Counted from the first letter of the stretch, positions 52,772-61,762 are shown. The stretch is DNA of 61,940 bases from an archaeon UBA583 (GCA_002506365.1 DAXK01000036.1:1-61940); one strand, 5' to 3'. The notes: generated by a model not told the origin, from the sequence alone. Numbers and translations: made by a program.

Positions 52772-52775
52772 ATTT

Positions 52776-52918
52776 GTTTTCCGAAAGGAAAACTCTATTT
52801 TTTTAGTGACCGAAAGGGAACGTTATTAATTATATTTTTACGAAGTAAAAATTCTATTTTTGTTTTTGCGGAAATTGAGCGAAAAAGATAAATTCGAAAT
52901 TCTATTCGAAGTGAAATA
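52776..52918. repeat. Array of short purine-loop hairpins between aspS and a convergent gene
   Basis: Starting five bases after the aspS stop: GTTTTCC-GAAA-GGAAAAC (52776-52793); GTGACC-GAAA-GGGAAC (52806-52821) with two internal G-A mismatches; TTTTTAC-GAA-GTAAAAA (52835-52851); and a weaker TTTTTGC...GCGAAAAA (about 52863-52886) with further TTCGAA copies. CGAA-type loop starts fall at 52782, 52811, 52841 and 52869, about 29 nt apart, each followed by a T-rich tract. Possibly a two-way terminator between convergent genes. Confidence 0.6.
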
Positions 52919-52924
52919 GGAAAA

Positions 52925-54022
52925 TTAGTTTTCAGATTCAAATTTAGATTTGATTTTGTCAAAAACTTCTTTTTTTAATTTTTTATTTAGATTCTCATTT
53001 AATTTTTCTTTATTTCTGTTAAAAGTTTTAGCGAAATTATTATTTATTTCATCTAAATTATTTACCATAAATTTTTGAAGTTCTGGATTTGAATTCATAA
53101 TAAAATTCATCTTTTTATCATTACAAATTAAAACATCATTTTTACTAACTATATTAAAAGAATCAATAAATAAATCTCTACAATTAAATAGACATTTTGT
53201 TATTAATTTAAAATATTCCACTTGTTTAACTTTGTCTAAACCTTGATCAAAATTTTTAGAATATATTGTATTTTTCAATTTATATAAAAATACTTTTTCT
53301 CCATCTTTTCGAATTATATTTTTTTCAAAATTTTCCTCATAAGGCTCCCCAAACATAAAATATGAATTACTTACATAACCTGGATGACTTAAATCTGATA
53401 GTATGTTGTAATGTTTTTTAAAATATTTTATTTTATTTTCACCAACATAATCAATTGAATCTAAAATTGAAAAAATATTTCTCTTGTCTCCATGAGATTC
53501 TTTTAGCAATCCGTTTTTAGTCCCTTCAGTAAAATTAGTAATAATCCTTTCAAATTTCTGATAAGATTTGTGATACTCATTAAAATTTTTAGAGTTTTTA
53601 TTCATTTCTAATAAAAAAGGTTTTGATTTATGAATTGTCAAATAACATATAGCACAATTCTCTAATAAAGCCCTTAAAGTTGGAAAATACGGAAAGAAAT
53701 TTTTTGAATTTAATCCATTTGAAATCAGTTCTAAATATTGTTTAAATTTAAATGCAGTTATAAAAATAACATAAAAAAAATCATAACTTACTTCATCTCT
53801 AAAAATTTTATTTGCCTTTTCAAAATCCGTATTAAAAATATACATATATTCATCCCTGCTAATTGTAGGGTCTTTAAATATTGAAGGAAAAATCTTATCA
53901 TTATTTAGAAAGTCAAGGAATTCGTTTATTTGTTTTTCAAAATCAATAAAATTATTATCAATTTCAGAATACTCATTAATTAAAGATTTTAAAAATTTAT
54001 TTTTGAACTCAAATTTATCCAT
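52925..54022 (-). CDS. DUF5677/HEPN-like helical protein
   Basis: This 365-residue, almost all-helical protein has a conserved-looking R117-A-L-L-E121-N segment (PTLRALLENCAICYLTI) and Y205-N-I-L-S-D-L-S-H213-P-G, the arrangement of DUF5677-type proteins of the HEPN-like class, some linked to defence or stress. A strict R-x4-6-H RNase motif is not evident, so nuclease activity is unproven. A basic coiled-coil tail closes it. Weakly supported family call. Confidence 0.5.
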   Translation of the reverse strand: MDKFEFKNKFLKSLINEYSEIDNNFIDFEKQINEFLDFLNNDKIFPSIFKDPTISRDEYMYIFNTDFEKANKIFRDEVSYDFFYVIFITAFKFKQYLELISNGLNSKNFFPYFPTLRALLENCAICYLTIHKSKPFLLEMNKNSKNFNEYHKSYQKFERIITNFTEGTKNGLLKESHGDKRNIFSILDSIDYVGENKIKYFKKHYNILSDLSHPGYVSNSYFMFGEPYEENFEKNIIRKDGEKVFLYKLKNTIYSKNFDQGLDKVKQVEYFKLITKCLFNCRDLFIDSFNIVSKNDVLICNDKKMNFIMNSNPELQKFMVNNLDEINNNFAKTFNRNKEKLNENLNKKLKKEVFDKIKSKFESEN

Positions 54023-54135
54023 AATAAAAATAAAAATTGAGCAAATTTAAAACTTTGTTTTAAATTAATAATTATCCTTATACACTAACAATTCTTTTTT
54101 GTAAAAATTTGAATTTTATAAAAATAAATCTTGGG

Positions 54136-54230
54136 GCATAAATACAACTAAAAGTTGTCTTTATGCATGAAAAATGAATATTGATATAATTCATTTTTGA
54201 CGCACAAGGAAATTAGAAATTATCCTTGTG
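54136..54230 (-). terminator. Three tandem hairpins at and after the end of the sugar-kinase-like gene
   Basis: CACAAGGA/TCCTTGTG (54203-54210 with 54223-54230) spans the stop. AAAAATGAAT/ATTCATTTTT (54170-54179 with 54189-54198) is next, then GCATAAA-x-ACAAC/GTTGT-x-TTTATGC (54136-54148 with 54154-54166). All lie 3' of the minus-strand gene at 54213-55256 and could terminate or protect its mRNA. Confidence 0.5.
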
Positions 54231-55256
54231 TATAATTCTAAATAATTCGTAACAGTTTTGAGCTCTTACTAAATTGTGTTCTTTTCTGGACTCGAATTTT
54301 TCGGAGTTATATCCGAAATAATTATCTTCAATTACATCAATGTAAAATCTGATTGCTAATTCTAAACTAATTAACATTGTAGCGTCTACACATTGTTTCA
54401 TAAAATCTTTTTTACTGATTCTTTCATCTTTTTGTGAGTGTTTTACCATTGTTATATAATATCCAATAATAAATTTGTCGTGCATTTTTCTGCTGTAACT
54501 GATTTCGTCTAAATCTTCACTTATAAATAAACTTCTACATAAATCTCCAATGTCAATAAATTTACTTCCTTTCATTATTGTGTCAAAGTCAATTAAACTA
54601 TATTCATTGAATTTTTTATCGTATAAAATATTTTCAATTCTTGGGTCAGCATGTATAATTTGATTTTGACTTTCGTCAGTGATAAAATCTTTGTTTAATT
54701 TTTCATAAGTTTCAACCATTGCTTTTATACATTCTTTATCCATTTCATCTTCAAATTGTGGAAGTAATTTTTTGATTTTCTCAACATAATATTGTGTGTT
54801 GTGGAAGTTTTCGATTTTGTGTTTAGGTTCGTAATCTAGTCTTTCTAAAGCTTTGTGGACATTTGCTAAATAACTTCCTAAAGTTTTTAGATGATTGTTT
54901 GATAATTCAAATTTATTTGGTGTTTCACCGTAAAGGTAAGGATACATCCTGTAAATTTCTCCATTTGGAGTTTGAACAAATTTGTTTCCCTTTTTTGTTT
55001 CTGTCAAGTGTGGCACTTTTATATTATTTAAATCTAAATAATCAGTTACTTGAACCATATCTTCAACTACTTTTTTACTGAAAATATTTGTATTTAATTT
55101 TTGTAGAATATATGGTTTTCTATCAATTCTTATTTTGTATGTTTCATTTATTGAACCTGATTTTAATTGTTCAATTTCAAATCCTGTTTTTACTGGATTT
55201 TCAAAATATTTTTTAATAATTGGTAGAAGTTTTGCTGTATCGTTTGTATTAGTCAT
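54213..55256 (-). CDS. APH-fold kinase, NahK/sugar-1-kinase-like
   Basis: This 347-residue protein has the aminoglycoside-phosphotransferase fold: GSINETYKI (34-42, nucleotide loop), YILQKLNTNIFS (49-60), catalytic HADPRIEN (202-209) and the metal-binding DFDT (223-226). The ILQ-x-LN-x-x-(I/V)F signature resembles N-acetylhexosamine 1-kinase (NahK) and related sugar kinases, so sugar-1-phosphate production for glycosylation or salvage is plausible. Homoserine kinase-like function is an alternative. Substrate not decidable. Confidence 0.75.
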   Translation of the reverse strand: MTNTNDTAKLLPIIKKYFENPVKTGFEIEQLKSGSINETYKIRIDRKPYILQKLNTNIFSKKVVEDMVQVTDYLDLNNIKVPHLTETKKGNKFVQTPNGEIYRMYPYLYGETPNKFELSNNHLKTLGSYLANVHKALERLDYEPKHKIENFHNTQYYVEKIKKLLPQFEDEMDKECIKAMVETYEKLNKDFITDESQNQIIHADPRIENILYDKKFNEYSLIDFDTIMKGSKFIDIGDLCRSLFISEDLDEISYSRKMHDKFIIGYYITMVKHSQKDERISKKDFMKQCVDATMLISLELAIRFYIDVIEDNYFGYNSEKFESRKEHNLVRAQNCYELFRIIHKDNF

Positions 55257-55321
55257 AGAAAAAAGAAATTGTTTATTTTATATAAAACTATTTTATTTGG
55301 AAGTTATTTTAAAATTAATTT

Positions 55322-56182
55322 TTACTTTAATTCTTTTAATATTCCTGATAAACTTCCTCTAAATCCTGGTTGAAATAATTCTTCAATATTTTCCCCACCA
55401 TTTGTTTGTTTATACATACTTTCTATTTGTTCTTTTTTGAAATCTCTTTGTTTAGGTTTAAAATAAACTCTTGATAAAGTATCATTTACAAAATGTTTAA
55501 TTTCTGGTTTTACATGTTTAGTTAATTCTGGGTTTTCTAAATCCCAAAGTCTGAATTTTAATGAAATTTCTTCAGAATAAATAGCAAATAATGAATGTCC
55601 TGATTTTACCATCTCGTATGCTTTATCATATTCTGATTCCAATTTTTTGAATTCTTCTGGATTAGATTTTCTTAATTTTTCAAAATGTGGTAAATAAATT
55701 AATTCTAAATATTCCATTTCAAAAGTTAAACTAACCATAATGTTTTGAAAATGTCTAAATTTGTTGTATAAAATTTCATTTACTTTTTTTGGACTTTCAC
55801 TATTTAAAGAATCCCAACTAAAGTTTTTTAATTCTTGAAATTGAGCATATTCTTCTTTTAAAAATAATTTATCAGAGTCAAATGATTTAATTCCTTGTTT
55901 TGCAATATTTTCCCATTTAACTGGGAGTGATTTTGATAATAATGAAAATTCAAAATTTTCAAGATTAAAGATTTCTTTTTCTAAAATATTAAAATAAGGT
56001 TTACATTTTGCTTTGTAATCTAATTCAGCATAATTATCAGTTTGAACCATTTGAGAATATATTTGAGTGCATTGTTGTTCAACTTCTAATTCTTTTCTAT
56101 GGTCTGCTGTAACATATGCAAAAATGGATGCTGCGAGTGTTACACTTGTTCCAAATGTTAAAATTTTACCTAAAAACCCCAT
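55322..56182 (-). CDS. Membrane-anchored coiled-coil protein, paralogue 2
   Basis: From ATG 56182 (286 residues) the N terminus MGFLGKILTFGTSVTLAASIFAYV is a membrane anchor. The rest is an acidic helical ectodomain or endodomain with long heptad-like stretches. It starts one base after the stop of the gene at 56184 and resembles that protein at the start (GF-x5-L-x-FGT-x4-AA), so the two are cotranscribed paralogues. No known family. The alternative start at 56203 would overlap the previous gene. Confidence 0.65.
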   Translation of the reverse strand: MGFLGKILTFGTSVTLAASIFAYVTADHRKELEVEQQCTQIYSQMVQTDNYAELDYKAKCKPYFNILEKEIFNLENFEFSLLSKSLPVKWENIAKQGIKSFDSDKLFLKEEYAQFQELKNFSWDSLNSESPKKVNEILYNKFRHFQNIMVSLTFEMEYLELIYLPHFEKLRKSNPEEFKKLESEYDKAYEMVKSGHSLFAIYSEEISLKFRLWDLENPELTKHVKPEIKHFVNDTLSRVYFKPKQRDFKKEQIESMYKQTNGGENIEELFQPGFRGSLSGILKELK

Positions 56183-56183
56183 T

Positions 56184-56915
56184 TTAAAATTTATTTGGGT
56201 CAAATTTTAACGTTTTAATAGTTGATAAAAAATTATTATATTGTTGTTGTGTTGCAATACTATCTCCTGGGTTTCTTAAGTTCCAAATTTCAGTTTTTAA
56301 AATTAAAACTTCAGCATACCATTCAAGTAATTTGTATGATTGTTGTAATGATTCCCTGTTAATTTCAATTTTTCGTTTTAAATCACTTGATTGGATGTCA
56401 GATAATCCTGAATGGTCTTGATTTTGTTTTAAATTTTCAGGTAAAATTACATCTCTAACTGTTTTTAATTCGTGGATTGAATTTTGTAATGCTGATAAAA
56501 TTAATGTATATCTTCTTTTAATTTCACTTTGAGAATTTGCAAATTCATACCAATTTGAAGAAGTTACAAAATCATTTAATATTTGTAAATCATTTTCAAA
56601 TCTACTTAAATTTCTTTCTGAACTTTTGTATCCATTTACTAAATTTCTCCAAGCTTGTTTTCTTTGAGATTTTGAAAGTTTTGCTCCATCTAAAAATTCT
56701 TGTAATCTTTGTTCTACAAAAATTACTTGTTGAGATGTTTTACTTCTATATTCATCGATTGAAATTTTCTTTTCAATATATTCAACTTTAACTTGATTTG
56801 TTGTTAGTTCAATTTTTTCAACTTTTTCTTCTAAAGCTCCAAATGTTAAAGTTGCTGCCACAACTCCAGCAGTTCCAAAACTAAGTAAACTTTTCCAAAA
56901 TCCAGGTCTTTCCAT
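56184..56915 (-). CDS. Membrane-anchored coiled-coil protein, paralogue 1
   Basis: This 243-residue protein has N-terminal anchor GFWKSLLSFGTAGVVAATLTFGA (about 5-27), then long helices (KVEKIELTTNQVKVEYIEKK and following) with coiled-coil character and several Gln/Asn-rich stretches. Together with the downstream gene it forms a tightly coupled pair. Possible role in envelope structure or a hetero-oligomer; function unknown. Confidence 0.65.
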   Translation of the reverse strand: MERPGFWKSLLSFGTAGVVAATLTFGALEEKVEKIELTTNQVKVEYIEKKISIDEYRSKTSQQVIFVEQRLQEFLDGAKLSKSQRKQAWRNLVNGYKSSERNLSRFENDLQILNDFVTSSNWYEFANSQSEIKRRYTLILSALQNSIHELKTVRDVILPENLKQNQDHSGLSDIQSSDLKRKIEINRESLQQSYKLLEWYAEVLILKTEIWNLRNPGDSIATQQQYNNFLSTIKTLKFDPNKF

Positions 56916-56997
56916 TTTAATCTAATTATTTTATATTTTTTTAGTTTATAAAGTTTTTTTGTTTTTTTCTATTGTAAATATACTAGATATATTAAAT

Positions 56998-57429
56998 TTA
57001 GTCTAATAAACCTTCATTAGATAAAAATAAATCTAATTTTGAACAAAAATCTAAATGTTTTCTCAATAGTGCTTCTCTTGTTGAACCTTGTTCACCATTT
57101 TTTAAATAGTTTATATATTGAATTTTTAAATTATTTATTGAATTTAATAAATTATTTCCAGAACCATTTTTTTGAAAAGATAGTAATCCAAATCCTCCAG
57201 AGTAATCAGAAGATAAAAATGAGAGAATAGATTTATTTTTTAATTCAGGATATTTTTTATCAAAATGTAATTTTTCTAATTTATTTAAATAAATCTTTGT
57301 TTGGTTTAAATCTAAATTTCTAAAAGCTATTTCACAATTCCTTGGATTAAATAGATTTATTCCTACTAATTCTTTTTCAATAAAGTTTAATAAATTTTTA
57401 AAAATATTTTTTTCAATTTCTGTTAACAT
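56998..57429 (-). CDS. Hypothetical helical protein (143 aa)
   Basis: This soluble, helix-rich, Leu/Asn/Lys-rich 143-residue protein has a central Gly-rich segment (SSDYSGGFGLLSFQKNGSG). No signal peptide or membrane segment. No family was recognised. It is 82 bp upstream of the coiled-coil pair on the same strand. Confidence 0.5.
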   Translation of the reverse strand: MLTEIEKNIFKNLLNFIEKELVGINLFNPRNCEIAFRNLDLNQTKIYLNKLEKLHFDKKYPELKNKSILSFLSSDYSGGFGLLSFQKNGSGNNLLNSINNLKIQYINYLKNGEQGSTREALLRKHLDFCSKLDLFLSNEGLLD

Positions 57430-57523
57430 ATTTTGGATTGGAAATTGATTTTTTTAAATGTTTGTAAATTTAGTTGGATATTTGTTGAAAATAGATAATT
57501 TTAGTTTAGTTTTTAAATGATAA

Positions 57524-58189
57524 ATGATTTTTTTAAGTATGCCTGAGCAAAATATGTTAAATCGTAAGAAAATTGTATTTGTAAGTTCTTCGTTTGTAAA
57601 TTTAGCTAAAAGTTTTGCAGAGTATCATTTTGAATTTGATGTATTTTTAATTTTAGATAGAAAGTTTCCATTTGAGTATGAAGATATGGAAAACTTTTAT
57701 CCATTTACTTTTAATTATCAAAAATTATTTGATAGAGATAGAAATAAATATTTTGATAATTTATCTGTTTTTATTGATGAATTTAATCCAGACTTAATTA
57801 TTACAAATAATTTTTCAAAATTATTGCCTAAATCTTTTATTGATTTTATGAAATTTAGAAATAAAAATGTTGAAATTATTAATATCCATCATGGAGATTT
57901 AAGAGAAGGAGATAAGTATAAAGGTTTGAATTCTGACATGAAAGAATTTTTAGAAACTTCTGAAATTTTATCAACAATTCATAGAATTGAAGATGAAAAA
58001 ATGGATGAAGGAGAAGTTTTAAGATATACTGAAGCTACAGATTTTAAAGAGTTAAAACATAAAAATATTATTTCTAAAACATCTGAGATTATGAATTATA
58101 GATTAAGAAATAATGTTTTAACTTTTCATGAGAAAACTAAAGTTTTATCACCATTATATGATGTTGCTTGTCATTTAGTGTATAAATAA
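57524..58189 (+). CDS. Formyltransferase-fold protein (GARFT/Fmt-like), divergent
   Basis: This 221-residue protein shows the fold's layout: Rossmann-like opening (KKIVFVSSSFVNLAKSF), a PDLIITNNFSKLLP loop, the His-containing NIHHGDLREGDKYKGLN in place of the usual NIHPSLLPxxxG, and STIHRIEDEKMDEGEVL matching the (T)VH-x-V-x-x-x-(M)D-x-G-x-(I/L) end motif. The family usually moves formyl groups from formyl-folate. The Asn-His-Asp set is not fully standard, so activity is uncertain. The start could also be ATG 57539. Confidence 0.65.
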   Translation: MIFLSMPEQNMLNRKKIVFVSSSFVNLAKSFAEYHFEFDVFLILDRKFPFEYEDMENFYPFTFNYQKLFDRDRNKYFDNLSVFIDEFNPDLIITNNFSKLLPKSFIDFMKFRNKNVEIINIHHGDLREGDKYKGLNSDMKEFLETSEILSTIHRIEDEKMDEGEVLRYTEATDFKELKHKNIISKTSEIMNYRLRNNVLTFHEKTKVLSPLYDVACHLVYK

Positions 58190-58245
58190 AAAGATTAATT
58201 TTATAATTTTTTTGTAATTAATATTTATTCTAAAAAATTGGAAAA

Positions 58246-58818
58246 TTATCCTAAAAGAAGATTTTTGAAATCTTCTAATTCATTTTCATGAATCATCTTA
58301 TAAATTTCTAGTTGGAACATTTTATTTCTAAATGTAGGTTTTTGAGTTTCTGAAATAAAATCTTCAAAAGATAATTCTTCCATGCGAATTTTTTCCCCAG
58401 CTGTATCTCCTTTTACGTTATGAGTTTTTTTACAATTTTTTGCAATATAATAATGAGATTCCCAATCAACTTTACCACCTGAGTTTGTAACTTTCCATAA
58501 TTTTAAATCATCTGTTGTAAATCCACATTCTTCAATTAATTCTTTTCTAGTTGCTTGTTCTGGAGTTTCGTCTCTTTCAACTTGTCCACCTGGAACTGAT
58601 AAATATTTACCATAATGTGGTTGTTCTTCTGATAACATAATTATTTTTTTTTGTGGAGTAATTGCTAGAATTTGTGTTGTTGGAATTCTTCTTACTGCTT
58701 CAAATGTTCTAATTGTCCCATCAAACATTTTTTGGTCCCAATGATATACATCAAATAAAATTCCCTTAAATACAACTTTTGCATGTTCAGGAATACATTT
58801 TCTTTTTTCCATAATCAA
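58246..58818 (-). CDS. NUDIX hydrolase (ADP-sugar pyrophosphatase-like)
   Basis: This 190-residue protein has Nudix box from G78: GQVERDETPEQATRKELIEECGF, that is G-x5-E84-x7-K92-E93-x2-E96-E97-x-G99. The first Arg of the REXXEE core is Lys. The N-terminal part (VVFKGILFDVYHWDQ, FEAVRR) matches ADP-ribose or ADP-sugar pyrophosphatases. It would hydrolyse nucleoside-diphosphate sugars. Second NUDIX of the window; start could be Met3. Confidence 0.87.
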   Translation of the reverse strand: MIMEKRKCIPEHAKVVFKGILFDVYHWDQKMFDGTIRTFEAVRRIPTTQILAITPQKKIIMLSEEQPHYGKYLSVPGGQVERDETPEQATRKELIEECGFTTDDLKLWKVTNSGGKVDWESHYYIAKNCKKTHNVKGDTAGEKIRMEELSFEDFISETQKPTFRNKMFQLEIYKMIHENELEDFKNLLLG

Positions 58819-58963
58819 ATAAAATATTTAATTTATTTAAATTTTTTTATTATTTTTAGAAGTTTGATTATAAAAAGTAAAATTTAAAATAAAAAAATAA
58901 ATTATAAGCCTTTTAGATAGTCACAAAAACTTATAAAGTTGGAATTTGAGAAAAACATATAAT

Positions 58964-59464
58964 ATGGGAGATAAGATACCTTTAACTAGTGAAAAAGCAA
59001 TTGTTGTTGATGGATATTTTAATATTTCTGAAACTTATAATGCTGTTAAAAATTTTCTAGAGAATGAACGACATTATGATATGGGTGAAGGAATATTTAC
59101 TGAAAAAAATGACGGTAATTCTAGATATTTATATTCAGTTATGACTGGAAATTTTAAGTATTCTGATTTTTTACAAATTAATATTCCAATTAAACTTGAA
59201 TTAAAAGGAAATGAAGTTGAAGTTGAAGAAAATGGTAAAAAAGTTATTTTAATTAAAGGTAGTGCAAAATTAGTTACAACTGCCTATGGAGATGCTGATT
59301 GGATGGGAAAAAGAAAATCAACCCCATTTATGACATTTTTAGTTAAAATGGTGGATAAATTTTATGGGAAAGATTCTATGAAAAAATTTATGAAAAAAGG
59401 AGCTGATGATGTTGATTCATTGGTTGCTGTTTTTAAAAGAAATATGAGGGCAAATATTAAATAA
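58964..59464 (+). CDS. Hypothetical protein (166 aa)
   Basis: From ATG 58964; beta-rich first half (AIVVDGYFNISETYNAVKNFL, LQINIPIKLELKGNEVEV) and helical C terminus (FMTFLVKMVDKFYGKDSMKKFMKKGADDV). The opening resembles lipid-binding START-like or polyketide-cyclase folds only vaguely. An upstream TTG (58946) is possible. The next gene begins one base after the stop, so the two are coupled. Confidence 0.6.
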   Translation: MGDKIPLTSEKAIVVDGYFNISETYNAVKNFLENERHYDMGEGIFTEKNDGNSRYLYSVMTGNFKYSDFLQINIPIKLELKGNEVEVEENGKKVILIKGSAKLVTTAYGDADWMGKRKSTPFMTFLVKMVDKFYGKDSMKKFMKKGADDVDSLVAVFKRNMRANIK

Positions 59465-59465
59465 A

Positions 59466-60602
59466 ATGAAATTTTCAAAAAAAGCAGTTAACGAAGTTGG
59501 AGTAGGAATTATAATTATGGCGTTATTATTATTTTTAGGAGGAGTTTTTTCTGAGTCTAGTTCAAGTTCAAATGGAGGAAATAATTTTGAGAGTGATGAT
59601 GAAAATATTTTATGGAAATTAGAAAATACTAATTTAGGTAGACAAGTTAAGGAAACTGAGAGTTTTCCAAATATTGAGTTAGGTTCTAAGGAAAAAGTAG
59701 ATATTGTATATATTGGAAATAGTTTTAGATTAAATGCTAATATGTTTGCTAAAAATATTTATGAATTCGATTTGAGTTTTAAAGATCCTGAAGATGTAAG
59801 TTCAATTTTAATTTATTTTAATATTGATAGAGTTCGTGGAGAAAATCCAATTATTGTAAAGTATAATGGAAAACAAGTTATGAAAACTTTAGCTAAAAGT
59901 TCAGATTTACCTTTAAGTATTCCAGTTAAAATATCAAATCCTGAAAATTTTACATCAATGAAAGTTAGTTTTGAAATTGAAAAACCAGCATTTTATAATT
60001 TATTTAATTGGAATAAGATTGATTTTTCAGGTTTTAAGGTTGCTCAAGTTTCAGAAGATACAAGTAATAGAAATAGAGAGTTTAATTTTCAAATTGAGAA
60101 TGATGAATTTTTAGAGAATGTTTATGTTGATTTATTAATTGATTGTGATACTATTAGAGAAGTTTCTGAAGCAATTAAAGTTACAGTAAATGGATATATC
60201 ATATTAAATAATAATCCTAATTGTATATCTAGTAATTCTAAATTAACTGGAAATATCCCATTAAATATTTTAAATGAAGATAAGAATGAAATTATTTTTG
60301 CAACTGAAGGATTTTATAATGTAGGTTATGGAATTAATAAAGTTTATTTTAATGATAAGAAAAATTATAAATTTAATTTAAATAATTTTAATGGAGTTGG
60401 GGATGTAATTATGTATGGAGATTTTGATAAATCTGTTATTGACATTAAAATTAATAATCAAAAAATAACTTTAGTTCGAAATGAAATTAAATCTATTTTA
60501 AATTATTTAAGAATTGGAACTAATGAAATTAAGATTATGAATGATAAAATTGAGTTTAAAGAGTTAGTTATTGAAAATGATAGATGGAATTATTATGAAT
60601 AA
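59466..60602 (+). CDS. Membrane-anchored beta-rich surface protein
   Basis: This 378-residue protein has a basic N terminus and a transmembrane helix (about 10-29, VGVGIIIMALLLFLGGVF), a Ser/Asn linker, and an extracellular part with regular beta strands and Asn-rich loops. It is possibly a carbohydrate-binding or jelly-roll domain pair with similar segments (VKYNGKQVMKTL and VTVNGYIILNNNPN, then IKINNQKITLV). No catalytic motif. Coupled to the gene at 58964 by a one-base gap. Confidence 0.65.
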   Translation: MKFSKKAVNEVGVGIIIMALLLFLGGVFSESSSSSNGGNNFESDDENILWKLENTNLGRQVKETESFPNIELGSKEKVDIVYIGNSFRLNANMFAKNIYEFDLSFKDPEDVSSILIYFNIDRVRGENPIIVKYNGKQVMKTLAKSSDLPLSIPVKISNPENFTSMKVSFEIEKPAFYNLFNWNKIDFSGFKVAQVSEDTSNRNREFNFQIENDEFLENVYVDLLIDCDTIREVSEAIKVTVNGYIILNNNPNCISSNSKLTGNIPLNILNEDKNEIIFATEGFYNVGYGINKVYFNDKKNYKFNLNNFNGVGDVIMYGDFDKSVIDIKINNQKITLVRNEIKSILNYLRIGTNEIKIMNDKIEFKELVIENDRWNYYE

Positions 60603-60634
60603 ATAATTTATTATTTATTTATAAATTTTTAATT

Positions 60635-61105
60635 TTAAGTATATCTGTGTGAGTCTAAAAATATATTTCTTAATGAAGGAGTTTCATAACTTTCTAAATG
60701 TTTTATTAAGCCAGTTGGTGTTTGGAATTCATCAAAATTTGATTTATTTGAAATAGTTTTAAATTTATTTTCTAAGTTTACGGATAACCCTTGTTTTAAT
60801 AATTCTTGTTGTAAAAATGGTTTTTCGACAAATTTGTATAAATCAATTCTCCCCGTTGAATCTTTATACATAATATTATTATGTAAATTTAAGAAATCAT
60901 CAAGTTCAAATGTCACATATTCTAATATTTCTGGTAATCTACCCTGTAATAGTAAAGGAGAGTTATGTGTGTCTATTTCAGATTTTAACCCTCCAATTAT
61001 ATGAAATTTTTCATTATCATGAGGAAAAGAGTTTTGAAATTTAGAGGAATTTGTTTTTATGTATTCACTAATAAAGGTTTTAATTCTTTGTTCTGACCAA
61101 TCCAT
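60635..61105 (-). CDS. Hypothetical protein (156 aa) downstream of a HAD phosphatase
   Basis: This 156-residue soluble protein has mixed helices and several aromatic clusters (VTFELDDFLNLHNNIMY). I recognise no family. Starts 9 bp after the stop of the HAD gene on the same strand, so they share a transcript; the role may be linked to sugar-phosphate metabolism, by context only. Confidence 0.55.
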   Translation of the reverse strand: MDWSEQRIKTFISEYIKTNSSKFQNSFPHDNEKFHIIGGLKSEIDTHNSPLLLQGRLPEILEYVTFELDDFLNLHNNIMYKDSTGRIDLYKFVEKPFLQQELLKQGLSVNLENKFKTISNKSNFDEFQTPTGLIKHLESYETPSLRNIFLDSHRYT

Positions 61106-61114
61106 TGTTATTGT

Positions 61115-61762
61115 TTATGGATTTAAATATTTAAATAGTTTTTGATGTGATTCAAATATTTTAGTTGCTTTTAAGAGTTCTTTTTTAGGAAATGATGTAG
61201 TTAGTGCTAAAACATCAATTCCTGCTGAATTTGCAGATTCAATCCCTGATAATGCGTCTTCAATCACAACTGTTTGTGATTTATTTAAGTTTAATTTATC
61301 TATTGCAGTTTGGTATGGTTCCGGATTTGGTTTTCCAAATTTAACATCATCACCACTAATAATTAAATCAAATATATTTGGGAAAAAATCATTTGTTGTT
61401 TTATTAACTTCAAAATTTCTACATCCAGAGATTAAGGCTAGAGTGAATCCAGATTCCTTTAATTTATTTAATTCTTCAATTACATGTGGAAATGGTTCAA
61501 CTTTAAATATATTGTCTAATTGTTTTCCTTTTTCTGATTTAATTTTTTGGATTAAATTTTCATCACAATAAATATTTTTATTTTTACATATTATTTGAAT
61601 AGTTTCAATTGAGGTCATTCCACCTAAATTCATAATTTCTTGGTTAGTTACTTCAATATTAAATTTAGAAAAAGCTTTTTTCCAAGCTTGAATGTGATAT
61701 TTCATAGAATTTATTAATACTCCATCCATATCAAATAGAATGTTTTTGTATTTTTTTGTCAT
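61115..61762 (-). CDS. HAD-superfamily phosphatase (beta-phosphoglucomutase-like)
   Basis: This 215-residue protein shows all four HAD motifs: I with nucleophile D11 and D13 (LFDMDGVLINS), II (ALISGCRN), III Lys in KFGKPNPEPY, and IV VIEDALSGIESANSAG. The helical cap (MKYHIQAWKKAF, NLGGMTS) follows the beta-phosphoglucomutase/phosphatase subclass. It removes or transfers phosphate from sugar phosphates or nucleotides. The remaining 178 bases to the window end hold no gene. Confidence 0.9.
   Translation of the reverse strand: MTKKYKNILFDMDGVLINSMKYHIQAWKKAFSKFNIEVTNQEIMNLGGMTSIETIQIICKNKNIYCDENLIQKIKSEKGKQLDNIFKVEPFPHVIEELNKLKESGFTLALISGCRNFEVNKTTNDFFPNIFDLIISGDDVKFGKPNPEPYQTAIDKLNLNKSQTVVIEDALSGIESANSAGIDVLALTTSFPKKELLKATKIFESHQKLFKYLNP

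Noticed and set aside
52776..52918. CRISPR array
   Set aside because: Units of about 29 nt have no conserved repeat of CRISPR length with unique spacers, only similar small hairpins; no cas genes nearby.
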